NCBI GenBank assembly: GCA_012837895.1
Contig: DUQH01000114.1
Coordinates: 1 to 64,000 of the forward strand
DNA: 64,000 nt
Source: Candidatus Fermentithermobacillaceae bacterium
GTDB lineage: Bacteria; Bacillota; Sulfobacillia; Fermentithermobacillales; Fermentithermobacillaceae
Direction of reading: 5' to 3'
Position 1 is the first letter of the stretch. The number at the start of each line of letters is the position of its first letter. Position numbers and translations under genes: made by a program. The notes beneath the pieces were generated by a model that saw only the letters and a list, made by a program, of their open reading frames with translations, was not told the origin of the DNA and did not search any database. Below, one piece after another: positions 46,241-54,315 of the stretch.

Positions 46241-46747
46241 TCAGTAGAAAGACGCGCCTATGCCCAACCAGTGGTAGAGTACTGTAGCCAGAACAGCAAG
46301 CTGGCAAGCTGACCATAGCAGAATTCTAATCGCCGTGGCAGGTGAACCCGGGGGCGTCTTATCACCGCCGGGGCTTCGTTCCAAGCCTGTCAAATCATCC
46401 TGGTCCCTTTCCTGCCTGAAAATAAAGCCTGCTTCATCTCTCAAATAACGGAGCTCCCGGCCTGATGCCTTGTCCTCAGGAAGGTCTCGGGCTAATTCGC
46501 TTTCATGGTGCCCAAGCACATTGGAAGAGGGTTTTTTCCGCCCAAGCCGCGCAAATGCACCTTCATGCCGCAAGTATATAAACCAGGCAATGGTGACGTA
46601 AAACACCATGCACAGTGGCAACAGCTGTGCCATGTAATAGATGTTTCCGAATCCCCACCTTGCCAAAGCGAAGGAAACCAATACTGCAAAAGCTGTAGGC
46701 AACAGCGCGTACACAAATGCCGCCAATGGTTCACTCCGACCTTTCAC
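46241..46747 (-). CDS. Membrane protein of unknown function downstream of nagA
   Basis: 168 aa. Three hydrophobic segments (about 8-28, 35-58, and 142-162) flank a charged cytoplasmic loop of some 80 residues rich in Arg, Glu and Asp (SELARDLPEDKASGRELRYLRDE). I do not recognise the family. It starts 27 bp after the nagA stop on the same strand, so the two are probably co-transcribed, but nothing in the sequence ties it to amino-sugar use. Confidence 0.65.
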   Translation of the reverse strand: MKGRSEPLAAFVYALLPTAFAVLVSFALARWGFGNIYYMAQLLPLCMVFYVTIAWFIYLRHEGAFARLGRKKPSSNVLGHHESELARDLPEDKASGRELRYLRDEAGFIFRQERDQDDLTGLERSPGGDKTPPGSPATAIRILLWSACQLAVLATVLYHWLGIGASFY

Positions 46748-46773
46748 TAACGTATTCCCCTCGACTTTCCAAG

Positions 46774-48090
46774 CTAGCCATCCTGATCCCGGCTGGCGAC
46801 TATCTTGCCATTCACCATGGTGAATACCACATTGTACTCGTTGTCCAGCACAACAAGGTCTGCATGCTTCCCTGGCGCCAGAGACCCCTTGCGTTCCGAT
46901 ACCCCGGCCAATAGCGCCGGGTTAGTGGTAGCCATGGGAAGCATATCCTCCAAAGCGCTTCCAGTCCACCGGATAATGTTTTTCAGGCCATCCAAGAGGC
47001 TTGCGATGCTGCCGGCAAGAGCCCCATTTGCCAGGCATGCCCTCCCCTGTTGGTCAACGGTGATTTCATGCCCAAGTGAACTGTATGAACCTGGAGGCAA
47101 ACCTGCAGGTGCCAGTGCGTCAGATACAAGGTATACCCTATCCGCACCTTTGCAAGCCAGTACTACCATTAAAGCGGCGGGATGGACGTGGATCCCATCG
47201 CATATGACTTCTGCCCAGATCCGGCTGTCAGTCAGAACTGCCCCTATTATACCAGGCTCTCTATGATGAAACTCCCTCATAGCGTTATACACATGGGTGG
47301 CGGCGCTGACTCCCCAAGATATTGAGTCTAGCGCCTCCTGGTAGGTTGCCATTGTATGCCCGGCGGCCACTGCTACGCCCCTATCGGCCAGCAATGAAAT
47401 CAAGTCGCGGGCTCCGCGGAGTTCCGGGGCAATAGTAACCCGCTTGACCGTGCCCTTCCCCAGGTCCAACCATCTTGCCATAAGGCTAACTGATGGTTCA
47501 AGCAAATACTCTTCACGCATGGCTCCCTTTTTGTGTGGGTTTAGGAAAGGACCCTCCATGTGCAATCCCAGGATATGGGCTCCAGGAAGGTTTTTCTCCG
47601 CCTCGGTACTGTCTTCAGAAACGCCCGTCCCCTCCTTATTGGATGCCAGTTGGCTAACTCTTGATATCACGCGTTCAATGTCATCCACAGGCATGGCACC
47701 TATGGTAGGCAGGAATGAAGTAGTACCGGTTCGGATCAAATGACCGGCAAGGGCCTGTATGGCATCAGGATCAGGAGAGCTTACATCGAATCCAAATGAG
47801 CCATGGATATGTATATCGACAAGGCCAGGGATGATGATGTTATCGCCTAAATCTACTACGGGTAAGCCGTGCTGAGCCCCAGGCCCCTTACTGCTTTCGT
47901 CTCCAGTGGTTGGGTTTGCTTGCGGTTCAGGGACTCCCGGAGCCATCTCCACAATAATGCCGCCAGACACTTTGAGGTATCCGGCAAAAGGCGCAGCATC
48001 GCCAGGATATATCTTACTTGAAACAAGAATGACATCAGACGTATCCTGCTTACCTAATGCATCCCATGAAACATTGCCCATACTCTTCAC
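46774..48090 (-). CDS. nagA: N-acetylglucosamine-6-phosphate deacetylase
   Basis: Removes acetate from GlcNAc-6-phosphate, producing the substrate of NagB. Motifs: metal-site PGLVDIHIHGSFG, LGLHMEGPFLNPHKKGA with the catalytic-site Glu, AAGHTMATYQEALD, THVYNAMREFHHREPG, and ICDGIHVHP; YLVSDALAPAG bears the catalytic Asp. 438 aa, slightly long because of two loops rich in Gly, Ser and Glu (about 55-75 and 150-170). GTG 48090 has GGAGG nine bases upstream. The MFS transporter gene precedes it on the same strand with a 35-bp gap. Confidence 0.94.
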   Translation of the reverse strand: MKSMGNVSWDALGKQDTSDVILVSSKIYPGDAAPFAGYLKVSGGIIVEMAPGVPEPQANPTTGDESSKGPGAQHGLPVVDLGDNIIIPGLVDIHIHGSFGFDVSSPDPDAIQALAGHLIRTGTTSFLPTIGAMPVDDIERVISRVSQLASNKEGTGVSEDSTEAEKNLPGAHILGLHMEGPFLNPHKKGAMREEYLLEPSVSLMARWLDLGKGTVKRVTIAPELRGARDLISLLADRGVAVAAGHTMATYQEALDSISWGVSAATHVYNAMREFHHREPGIIGAVLTDSRIWAEVICDGIHVHPAALMVVLACKGADRVYLVSDALAPAGLPPGSYSSLGHEITVDQQGRACLANGALAGSIASLLDGLKNIIRWTGSALEDMLPMATTNPALLAGVSERKGSLAPGKHADLVVLDNEYNVVFTMVNGKIVASRDQDG

Positions 48091-48125
48091 ACTGGAACCC
48101 CTCCCGGAAGCTGTTCATACTAGTT

Positions 48126-49415
48126 TCATGCAACCTTCCTTGCTCCGCCACCAGAGCACTCTTGATTGTTCCCGGTTCTCTCCGCAAAAAACCAACCAGC
48201 AGCTAGAGCTACACCGATTCTGATCAAGAACGCAATATCTAGAGTACGTGTCATTCCGATAGCTTGGTACAGGGATACTCCCACCAGCGGCCATACTACA
48301 CTAGACAAACCCATTGCCATATTGTACACAGCAACATACGCCGGCCTTGTTGCATCCGGAGTTACGTCAAGTAGGACATTGAATGTTGACAAGTTGAGTC
48401 CTGCCCCAAATGTTCCCGTCAGCACATGAATCAGTAGATGCACATAAGGGTTCCTGAAACGGCCATACGCCAAAGGAACAATCGCGTGAGCTCCGGCTGT
48501 CAGCAAGAGCACCTTTTGAGCACCGTGTCTTTCTACCAGTCTTCCCCACTGCTTGTATGTGAGAAATGACATGATTCCCGAAGTTATCGAAAACATACCA
48601 AGCCATGTGTTGGAAAGCCCCATTATCTTTACCCATAGAATGGTCCAGAGCGCGGCCGTAAAGTGAAACCCTATGTAGATGATCAGCAGCCCGGCCACAA
48701 ACTTCATGAACCTCCTATCTCCACGGACTTCCGTAAAAGCTTTGAGCCCTGCCGGGGCATTGGTGCGCTCTTCTTTTGAAAGGGGTAATTCCTTATGCCG
48801 GGTCAAGTAGTACCAGGATCCCATTACAAACCCGTACCCAACCAAGTACAGGGCGGCAAAATTTGAAGGCCATGGCACAAGGTCAAGCATCTGCCCTGCT
48901 CCGATAGTTGCGAGCAGCGAAATGAGGGTAGTGACCATGTTTCTCTCAGCAAATATCCTGGCTCTAAGGCGCGGACTGAACATCTCCCCCATCATGGCAG
49001 TCCACGCTATATTACACATGTTCTCAGGAAAACTCCTAATAGCAAAGGTCAAAATGAAACACCATGCGCGCACATTGAGCGGCAGCGGAACTATGGCCAG
49101 GAAAGCAAACAACAGTAGAAAACTCCTTGAAACGAAAGCAGCTCTTAGTGTGGGCTTGAGCCTGTTATCGTAACGGTCAATCAAAATAGCTGACGGCACC
49201 TGTGCCGCGAGGTTCATCAGGGCGGGAAGTGACGTCAGGAGCCCTACCATATAATCTGAAGCACCCAGTTGGACAGCAAATGCGCCCCAGAAAGGTTGGG
49301 TTAACCCGGACATGACAGAGAACAGTGAGCCATCTATCAAACTGTTGACAGCGTTTTCTCTTTCCACCGGATCCGCAATATAGTCGTAAGACCTGAGTCT
49401 TTTCAAGCGTGCCAC
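48126..49415 (-). CDS. MFS transporter
   Basis: Secondary transporter with 12 hydrophobic segments in two halves. 429 aa from GTG 49415 (AAAGGCGGG about ten bases before) or 437 from TTG 49439. The opening NSLIDGSLFSVMSGLTQPFWGAF, and the loop IDRYDNRLKPTL in place of the usual MFS loop 2-3 motif, mark a subgroup often found in Firmicutes and Chloroflexi with unknown cargo. Its place directly upstream of nagA suggests, without proof, a role with amino sugars. Confidence 0.82.
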   Translation of the reverse strand: MARLKRLRSYDYIADPVERENAVNSLIDGSLFSVMSGLTQPFWGAFAVQLGASDYMVGLLTSLPALMNLAAQVPSAILIDRYDNRLKPTLRAAFVSRSFLLLFAFLAIVPLPLNVRAWCFILTFAIRSFPENMCNIAWTAMMGEMFSPRLRARIFAERNMVTTLISLLATIGAGQMLDLVPWPSNFAALYLVGYGFVMGSWYYLTRHKELPLSKEERTNAPAGLKAFTEVRGDRRFMKFVAGLLIIYIGFHFTAALWTILWVKIMGLSNTWLGMFSITSGIMSFLTYKQWGRLVERHGAQKVLLLTAGAHAIVPLAYGRFRNPYVHLLIHVLTGTFGAGLNLSTFNVLLDVTPDATRPAYVAVYNMAMGLSSVVWPLVGVSLYQAIGMTRTLDIAFLIRIGVALAAGWFFAERTGNNQECSGGGARKVA

Positions 49416-49702
49416 GAGTATTGGTTCCCGCCTTTGCAAACAGCTATTGCTACACTACATAAGACAACCCATGTATCTTGCCGCTGCACCTCCTGTTATG
49501 GGCCCGCAGGTACGATTGCTCACTGCCAATATAGGCAATTCTACAAGAGGCTGCATTGTCCTGCTTTCGCAAGTCTTTGACGTACGGCTAAGAACGCACA
49601 AAGTGGTTATCGCCACCTTATTCCAGAGGATACTGTGGAGATTTGCGTTTCATGCCGGAAGTAGTGATAGAATATAACATGATGTAACCCGGAGGAGTAT
49701 GT

Positions 49703-50239
49703 ATGCCGAAAAATGTCCCAGACAAACAATTCAAACATAATGATCCGTTCAGGCCATTTACTGAGCTTACGTGGCAATTGGTAGCGTCAATGTTGTATCA
49801 AGACAAAGCTACCCCTGAAAGAATCGCGTCGCTGTTTAACAGGGATGTGAATCACGTAACCAACAAGATTCAAGAGGCCCGCGCTTCGGGACGCCTCCAA
49901 AAAATCATTCGCAGCCTTCCTGATGACATACCGGAACAAAGCTACAGGGAGTTTGCCGCAAGGATACTTGCGGACACTTACAAGGACGCCATGAAAGTCA
50001 ACAAGAAGCGTAAGCAGACGGTGAAAGCGTGTAAGACAGCTGTCAGGATAGCAACAGAGATAGGGAACTTCATTAGCTCAGATTGGGCAGAGACTCTATG
50101 TACAACTGCAAATGTAGATTTCGAAGCTTACAGGGATACTGTAGAACGCCAACTGGACAAGTTCTGGGACTGTCCCTTAGCACAGAAAACTTCACAGTGG
50201 CCGGAACTCATCAGAGAAGACCAGGAACAGTTTGAGTGA
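49703..50239 (+). CDS. Hypothetical protein with a possible N-terminal helix-turn-helix
   Basis: 178 aa, not recognised. Residues 18-55 (TWQLVASMLYQDKATPERIASLFNR, written here in part) look like a helix-turn-helix. The rest is helical and charged, with a basic patch VNKKRKQTVKACK near 100. No membrane segment or signal peptide. CGGAGGAG eight bases before the ATG gives a sure start. Single-gene unit; the 260-bp gap upstream (49440-49702) shows nothing recognisable. It may be a DNA-binding regulator. Confidence 0.65.
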   Translation: MPKNVPDKQFKHNDPFRPFTELTWQLVASMLYQDKATPERIASLFNRDVNHVTNKIQEARASGRLQKIIRSLPDDIPEQSYREFAARILADTYKDAMKVNKKRKQTVKACKTAVRIATEIGNFISSDWAETLCTTANVDFEAYRDTVERQLDKFWDCPLAQKTSQWPELIREDQEQFE

Positions 50240-50332
50240 CCCCTGCGCGTTCTGCACGCACCTTTCCTCATCGCCCCAACCTTTTCCACGGATTCTTAAA
50301 ACAACAGTTCTGGCCTATTGGCTGCGGGTTTT

Positions 50333-51388
50333 TTAACAGGAGATTTCCCTCGAAAACCTGTCTGCATAGACCCTGCCTATTTCCAGAGGAGAAAACACCC
50401 CTCTGTCGGTCACAATTGCACCAATCAAGGTTGGCGGGGTTATGTCAAACGCCGGGTAATATCCCTTCACACCCGGAGCTCCGGTGCGTACCCCCCTGCA
50501 ATACAAGACCTCCTCAGGGTCCCGTTCCTCGATTTCAATGTCTCCAGCCGTCAATGTGTTGGTCTGCGGACCGTCATAGCCTAGCACTATGAAGGGAATC
50601 CGGTGGAGATTTGCGCATATTGCGTACTGGTAAGTACCCACCTTATTTGCTATATGCCCGTCCATGGTAATCCTGTCGCACGCAGTAACAAACTTGTGGA
50701 TCTTGCCCTGGGCCATAAGAAACGCGCCCATATTGTCAGTTACAATTGTGACTGGAACTCCAAGTCTGTGGACTGACGCCGCAGTCAGCCTTGCGCCCTG
50801 AAGGTATGGACGTGTTTCGCTGCAATACACCCTCACTTGCTTCCCCTGCTGCTTTACATAGTCAAGCATGTACAACAGGGCTCCTCCGGGGTAGCAGTGG
50901 GTCAGAATCCCATCGCCGTCAGCTATAAGGTGGGATGCATACATCCCGCACTTCCTGGTAAGCTCGTCGTCTTGAGCCATGAGCTTCTCTGTGTTGAAGA
51001 CTACGGCCTGGACGGGATCAGTTCCCTCAGCATGGGCCTCAATGGCAATCTGTAGCATTTTATCCACCAAAGGGATCAGGTACTCACCGGTTGGCCGGGT
51101 AGATTTTAGCCTCCCGGCTGCTTTGAACAGCTTGTTTTCAAATTCAGCATGAGACCGGCTTGAGTAACAGCCGGCCGCAAGCGCCAGTCCAAAGCATGCG
51201 GCAAAAGCTACACTGCCTGCGCCCTGGATTACCATGTCTTCAATGGCAGAAGCTACTTGTTCGTAGTTTGAACACCGCTGCCAGACCTCACGTTCTGGAA
51301 ACTGACGCCTGTCGAGCATCAGCACCTGGTTATCCTCGTATCTTAAAGTGTTTGAAGTGCGGATAAGTATTGCATCTTCAAGGCCCAC
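50333..51388 (-). CDS. MtnA/eIF2B-like sugar-phosphate isomerase family protein, altered active site
   Basis: Belongs to the aIF-2B/MtnA family, whose enzymes isomerise methylthioribose-1-phosphate or ribose-1,5-bisphosphate. 351 aa, normal for MtnA. The catalytic Cys is present (Cys165 in ILTHCYPGG), but the proton-transfer Asp of the NGDxANKIGTY motif is His245 here (DGHIANKVGTY), and HCNxG is HCYPG. So either the chemistry differs or the protein is regulatory. GTG 51388 has GGGGGG seven bases upstream, better than TTG 51451. No other methionine-salvage gene is nearby. Confidence 0.82.
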   Translation of the reverse strand: MGLEDAILIRTSNTLRYEDNQVLMLDRRQFPEREVWQRCSNYEQVASAIEDMVIQGAGSVAFAACFGLALAAGCYSSRSHAEFENKLFKAAGRLKSTRPTGEYLIPLVDKMLQIAIEAHAEGTDPVQAVVFNTEKLMAQDDELTRKCGMYASHLIADGDGILTHCYPGGALLYMLDYVKQQGKQVRVYCSETRPYLQGARLTAASVHRLGVPVTIVTDNMGAFLMAQGKIHKFVTACDRITMDGHIANKVGTYQYAICANLHRIPFIVLGYDGPQTNTLTAGDIEIEERDPEEVLYCRGVRTGAPGVKGYYPAFDITPPTLIGAIVTDRGVFSPLEIGRVYADRFSREISC

Positions 51389-51515
51389 CCTAAGTCCCCC
51401 CTGTATTCTTGCTCCATAAACTACTACCCCGCTTCGATTGTGCCGCGGCAAAACCCTTTTCCCTGCATTCCATATTGAACCCCTATCTCGGTTATGTCAG
51501 AAAAGGCTGCAGCGG

Positions 51516-52118
51516 TTACTGCTTCAGCACAGGAGATAATCTCTTGTAGACCAGAACCGCCGCCAGGGATGCCCCTGTACCCTTGAGCAAATTAAAGGGC
51601 ACAACCGCGAACAACATCAGCGTCTTATAGTCGACCACGTGCTTATTAACTGCGCTTCCCATACGGACCAAGGTATCCAGGTCCAACCCCAGGACTCTGG
51701 CATACAGCGGAAACATTACGAAGTAATTGTTGAGAGTTGCAAATACAGTCATGGCAATAATCCCAATCCCTAAACCTGACAAGGCACCTTTGAACGTCCT
51801 GTTCCGCTTATACACACACCCGGCAACAAATGCCATGACGCTGCCTACGAGAAAATTGGTGAACTCGCCCACTCCGTTGGTAACAGAACCCTCTACCAGC
51901 AAGTTGAGCAAATTCTTCACAAGTTGCACCCATATTCCTGTCACAGGGCCCATGGCAAATGCGCCCAATAACGACGGCAAGTCAGAAATGTCGAATTTCA
52001 TGAAAGGCGGAGCAAACCACACGGGCATTTTGAAGAACATGAGCACAAATGAAACCACTCCCAGTGCCGAGATCTTGACCAGAGTCTGCACTGTCCAAAC
52101 TTGATTATCCCGAACCAT
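51516..52118 (-). CDS. ribU: Riboflavin ECF transporter substrate-specificity subunit
   Basis: Membrane S component that binds riboflavin and docks on a shared ECF energising module encoded elsewhere. 200 aa, about six hydrophobic segments. The family signature is MKFDISDLPSLLGAFAMGP, with GVGEFTNFLVGS and the late NLLKGTGAS. Control by an FMN riboswitch directly upstream (52215-52329) confirms the vitamin. ATG 52118. Confidence 0.95.
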   Translation of the reverse strand: MVRDNQVWTVQTLVKISALGVVSFVLMFFKMPVWFAPPFMKFDISDLPSLLGAFAMGPVTGIWVQLVKNLLNLLVEGSVTNGVGEFTNFLVGSVMAFVAGCVYKRNRTFKGALSGLGIGIIAMTVFATLNNYFVMFPLYARVLGLDLDTLVRMGSAVNKHVVDYKTLMLFAVVPFNLLKGTGASLAAVLVYKRLSPVLKQ

Positions 52119-52163
52119 TCTCCGTCATATCCTCCCCGCATTTTTTGTATCTTTGCCCAATAC

Positions 52164-52190
52164 AAAAACCCCGAAGACGAATCTTCGGGG
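52164..52190 (-). terminator. Terminator of the ribU FMN riboswitch
   Basis: Minus strand: CCCCGAAGA and TCTTCGGGG (52169-52190) with a TTTTT tail (52164-52168). Its 5' strand is complementary to TCTTCGGGG at the start of the aptamer, giving the antiterminator when FMN is absent. Confidence 0.92.
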
Positions 52191-52214
52191 CTACAAAGTC
52201 CCAGTCAACTGCTT

Positions 52215-52329
52215 GTATCTTCTCCCATCCAGACTGTAACTGTCGGCCCTGGAATTCCACCAGGTCAACCGGTTTCCCGGCTCGCGGGCTTTAGCCGCCG
52301 GTGAGGAATTGCACCCCGCCCCGAAGATA
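52215..52329 (-). ncRNA. FMN riboswitch (RFN element)
   Basis: All hallmark blocks occur in order on the minus strand: CTTCGGGGCGGGGTGCAATT, CACCGGCGG, AAAGCCCGCGAGC, TGACCTGGTG with TTCCAGGGCCGACAGT, and CAGTCTGGATGGGAGAAGAT. It is an OFF switch for ribU through the downstream terminator. Confidence 0.96.
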
Positions 52330-52376
52330 CGCTACCTATTCCATTCTTGCCTACATACACCCTGAAGTCAAGGGCA

Positions 52377-53756
52377 TTATCTCGCCAGGGGCACGCTTAC
52401 TAAGCTGTACTCTCTACCATCTTTCATGTCTATGAGGTAAATCTCCAAGACCATAGCTTCGTCAGCATCCAACAACCGGTGATCAATGCACAGCCCGAAA
52501 GCTCCCCAACCTAATCCATGAGTTGAAGTGGTATAGTTATGACTGATCACATCAGTACCTGATGCAGTCTTGACCCGCCAGTTGACATTAGCTTCAAATG
52601 CGGTTGTAAACCCTACGGCGAAAATATCAGAACCGTCCCAGGTGAACCCTGGTTTAGGACCTACCAGAAGTACCCTGTCCCCCTGAATCCCCTGCATCCT
52701 TGTGAGGATGGCACAAGCTTCTGCCCTGGTAAGCGTAGCGGTCGGCTGGAAAGTGCCATCGGGGTAGCCCTGGATGAATCCGCGCTTGACACACTCTCTT
52801 ACCGGGTCCAGATACTTGCTCTGGATGCTAGTTTCATCTTTGAATCCGGATACCGTCTCTCCCGGCTCAATAAGGAGTTCCGGGTGGTTTGCCAGGTAAA
52901 TGTCTGAGGCCTTAAGCAAGAGGTAACATGCCTCTTCCCTGGACAAATCCTCGTCCGGGTTAAGCCTCTTGCCATAATCCTCTACGGTGATCAATCCGGC
53001 ACTAAGCGCCCTTTGGACGTAATAGCGGCACCAGTGGCCGTCCACATCATCAAAGGGAACCGGTTCCTGAGTTGCCGCATGGGGCAATTTAGCCGTTTCA
53101 ACCAGCATCTTGAGGAACTCAGCGCGAGTCAGGGTTCTGTCTGGCTGGAAGGTGTTATCGGGATATCCGCCTACAATATCTGAAATCTGAAGAATCGAAA
53201 TGGCGCCTCCCCCCCAGTGCTGTTGAGCGTCAGGGAAGGTGGTGAATCTCTCGATTTCGCCCCTGCCAAGAGGTTGTGTAGTATCCACATGCCCTGCCAG
53301 GCTCTCGGCCGGCTCCCCGTCGATGAGAAGCTTGATAGCATCTATGTGGGCGAATTGACACAATGTCTCAACCATGGCGCTGATCAGAGCAAGCTCGCCC
53401 GCCGAGCCCACTGAGACACCCCTGATATCACCTGAGAAATCTACCGTACACACGCCGTATTCAACATTCATATCAAGCACTTTGGTTTGCTTGGGCAAGG
53501 AAACAACCATCATTCCTGAAGATCCGGCAATATAGTCTGGCAAGCCCGCTATAAGAGCTTCAATCGCTTCTCTCGCAGGGTCCGCACTTGACGGCACCAA
53601 GTACTCAACTGGCAAGAGATAGATACCTGTTTCAAGGCTCAAGGGAAAGAATACGAAGAACCTTGACATTGAGGGAGCCGAAAAAACGGGGGATGCCACA
53701 AGCACAAGGGCAAGAAAGGTACCCAGGACTACTCTGGGAATCCGGACGCATCTCAC
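52377..53756 (-). CDS. Secreted GerMN protein with S-layer homology domains
   Basis: A 459-aa exported protein. The GTG at 53756, with AAGGAGG eight bases upstream, puts a classical signal peptide (VVLGTFLALVLVASPVFSA) at the very N-terminus; the longer frame to 53801 would bury it. Then a GerMN domain (about 40-170), and two or three SLH repeats (about 180-360; GGYPDNTFQPDRTLTRAEFL and QGYPDGTFQPTATLTRAEA) that bind cell-wall polymers. The C-terminus is a beta-rich domain similar to Gmad2 of germination proteins. It should sit on the cell wall. Role unknown. Confidence 0.85.
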   Translation of the reverse strand: MRCVRIPRVVLGTFLALVLVASPVFSAPSMSRFFVFFPLSLETGIYLLPVEYLVPSSADPAREAIEALIAGLPDYIAGSSGMMVVSLPKQTKVLDMNVEYGVCTVDFSGDIRGVSVGSAGELALISAMVETLCQFAHIDAIKLLIDGEPAESLAGHVDTTQPLGRGEIERFTTFPDAQQHWGGGAISILQISDIVGGYPDNTFQPDRTLTRAEFLKMLVETAKLPHAATQEPVPFDDVDGHWCRYYVQRALSAGLITVEDYGKRLNPDEDLSREEACYLLLKASDIYLANHPELLIEPGETVSGFKDETSIQSKYLDPVRECVKRGFIQGYPDGTFQPTATLTRAEACAILTRMQGIQGDRVLLVGPKPGFTWDGSDIFAVGFTTAFEANVNWRVKTASGTDVISHNYTTSTHGLGWGAFGLCIDHRLLDADEAMVLEIYLIDMKDGREYSLVSVPLAR

Positions 53757-54024
53757 ATCAAACGCCTCCTTAGGTAACATATTAGTTTTCATAGCCGGCA
53801 TCCCACAATGGGAGCTTGCCGGGTATGTGGTGATACCTGGAGCGGCACCAGGAACTCTGCAGGATATCTAAGTCCATCTAGACTGTATCTGTCTCTTTCC
53901 GAAAACCGTCTTCACTGGAATATAAGACGATACGCTGACGGTGGAAGTTCCTAGCCTGACCAAATGTAAATTTCGCACCTTGCCCTTTACTTTCCTACCG
54001 CAACCTGATATATATTCTTCCAAA

Positions 54025-54290
54025 GCCAATGATAGGGACAGGTAGCCCGCTGTAAGGCCCAGAGAGTCGCCGGCCGGTGAAAGGCGATGCCCCAAAGCAG
54101 GTGACAGCACCCTGGAGGCGTCGGCACAAAGGGACAGTGCTCATTGCACAGCCTGAGTATGCTGGACCGGCTCCCGCCGTTATCCGGGATAAAGGCTTTG
54201 AGCATGCCAGACAGATAGGGCAAGTTCAGGGCAAACCAAGGTGGCACCACGGGCAGGTGTGTCTCGTCCTTGAGACGGCCTGCCTTTTTG
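54025..54290 (+). ncRNA. T-box leader of serS (tRNA-Ser sensing)
   Basis: Stem I begins near AATGATAGGGACAG and includes the AG-rich and GGTGAAA distal elements. GTGAC-AGC-ACC at 54101-54110 offers a serine specifier (AGC 54106-54108). The T-box AAGGTGGCACCACGG is at 54238-54252. Its TGGC bulge would pair with GCCA, which fits the G73 of tRNA-Ser. Terminator: GGCAGG (54252-54257) with CCTGCC (54279-54284), inner GTCTC/GAGAC, then TTTTT. Confidence 0.92.
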
Positions 54291-54315
54291 TTTGATTACT
54301 TAGGGGGGTTCAAAC

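Noticed and set aside
50236-50592. 118-codon frame after the 178-aa gene
   Set aside because: Overlaps the MtnA-like gene on the other strand, no ribosome site of its own, low-quality composition.
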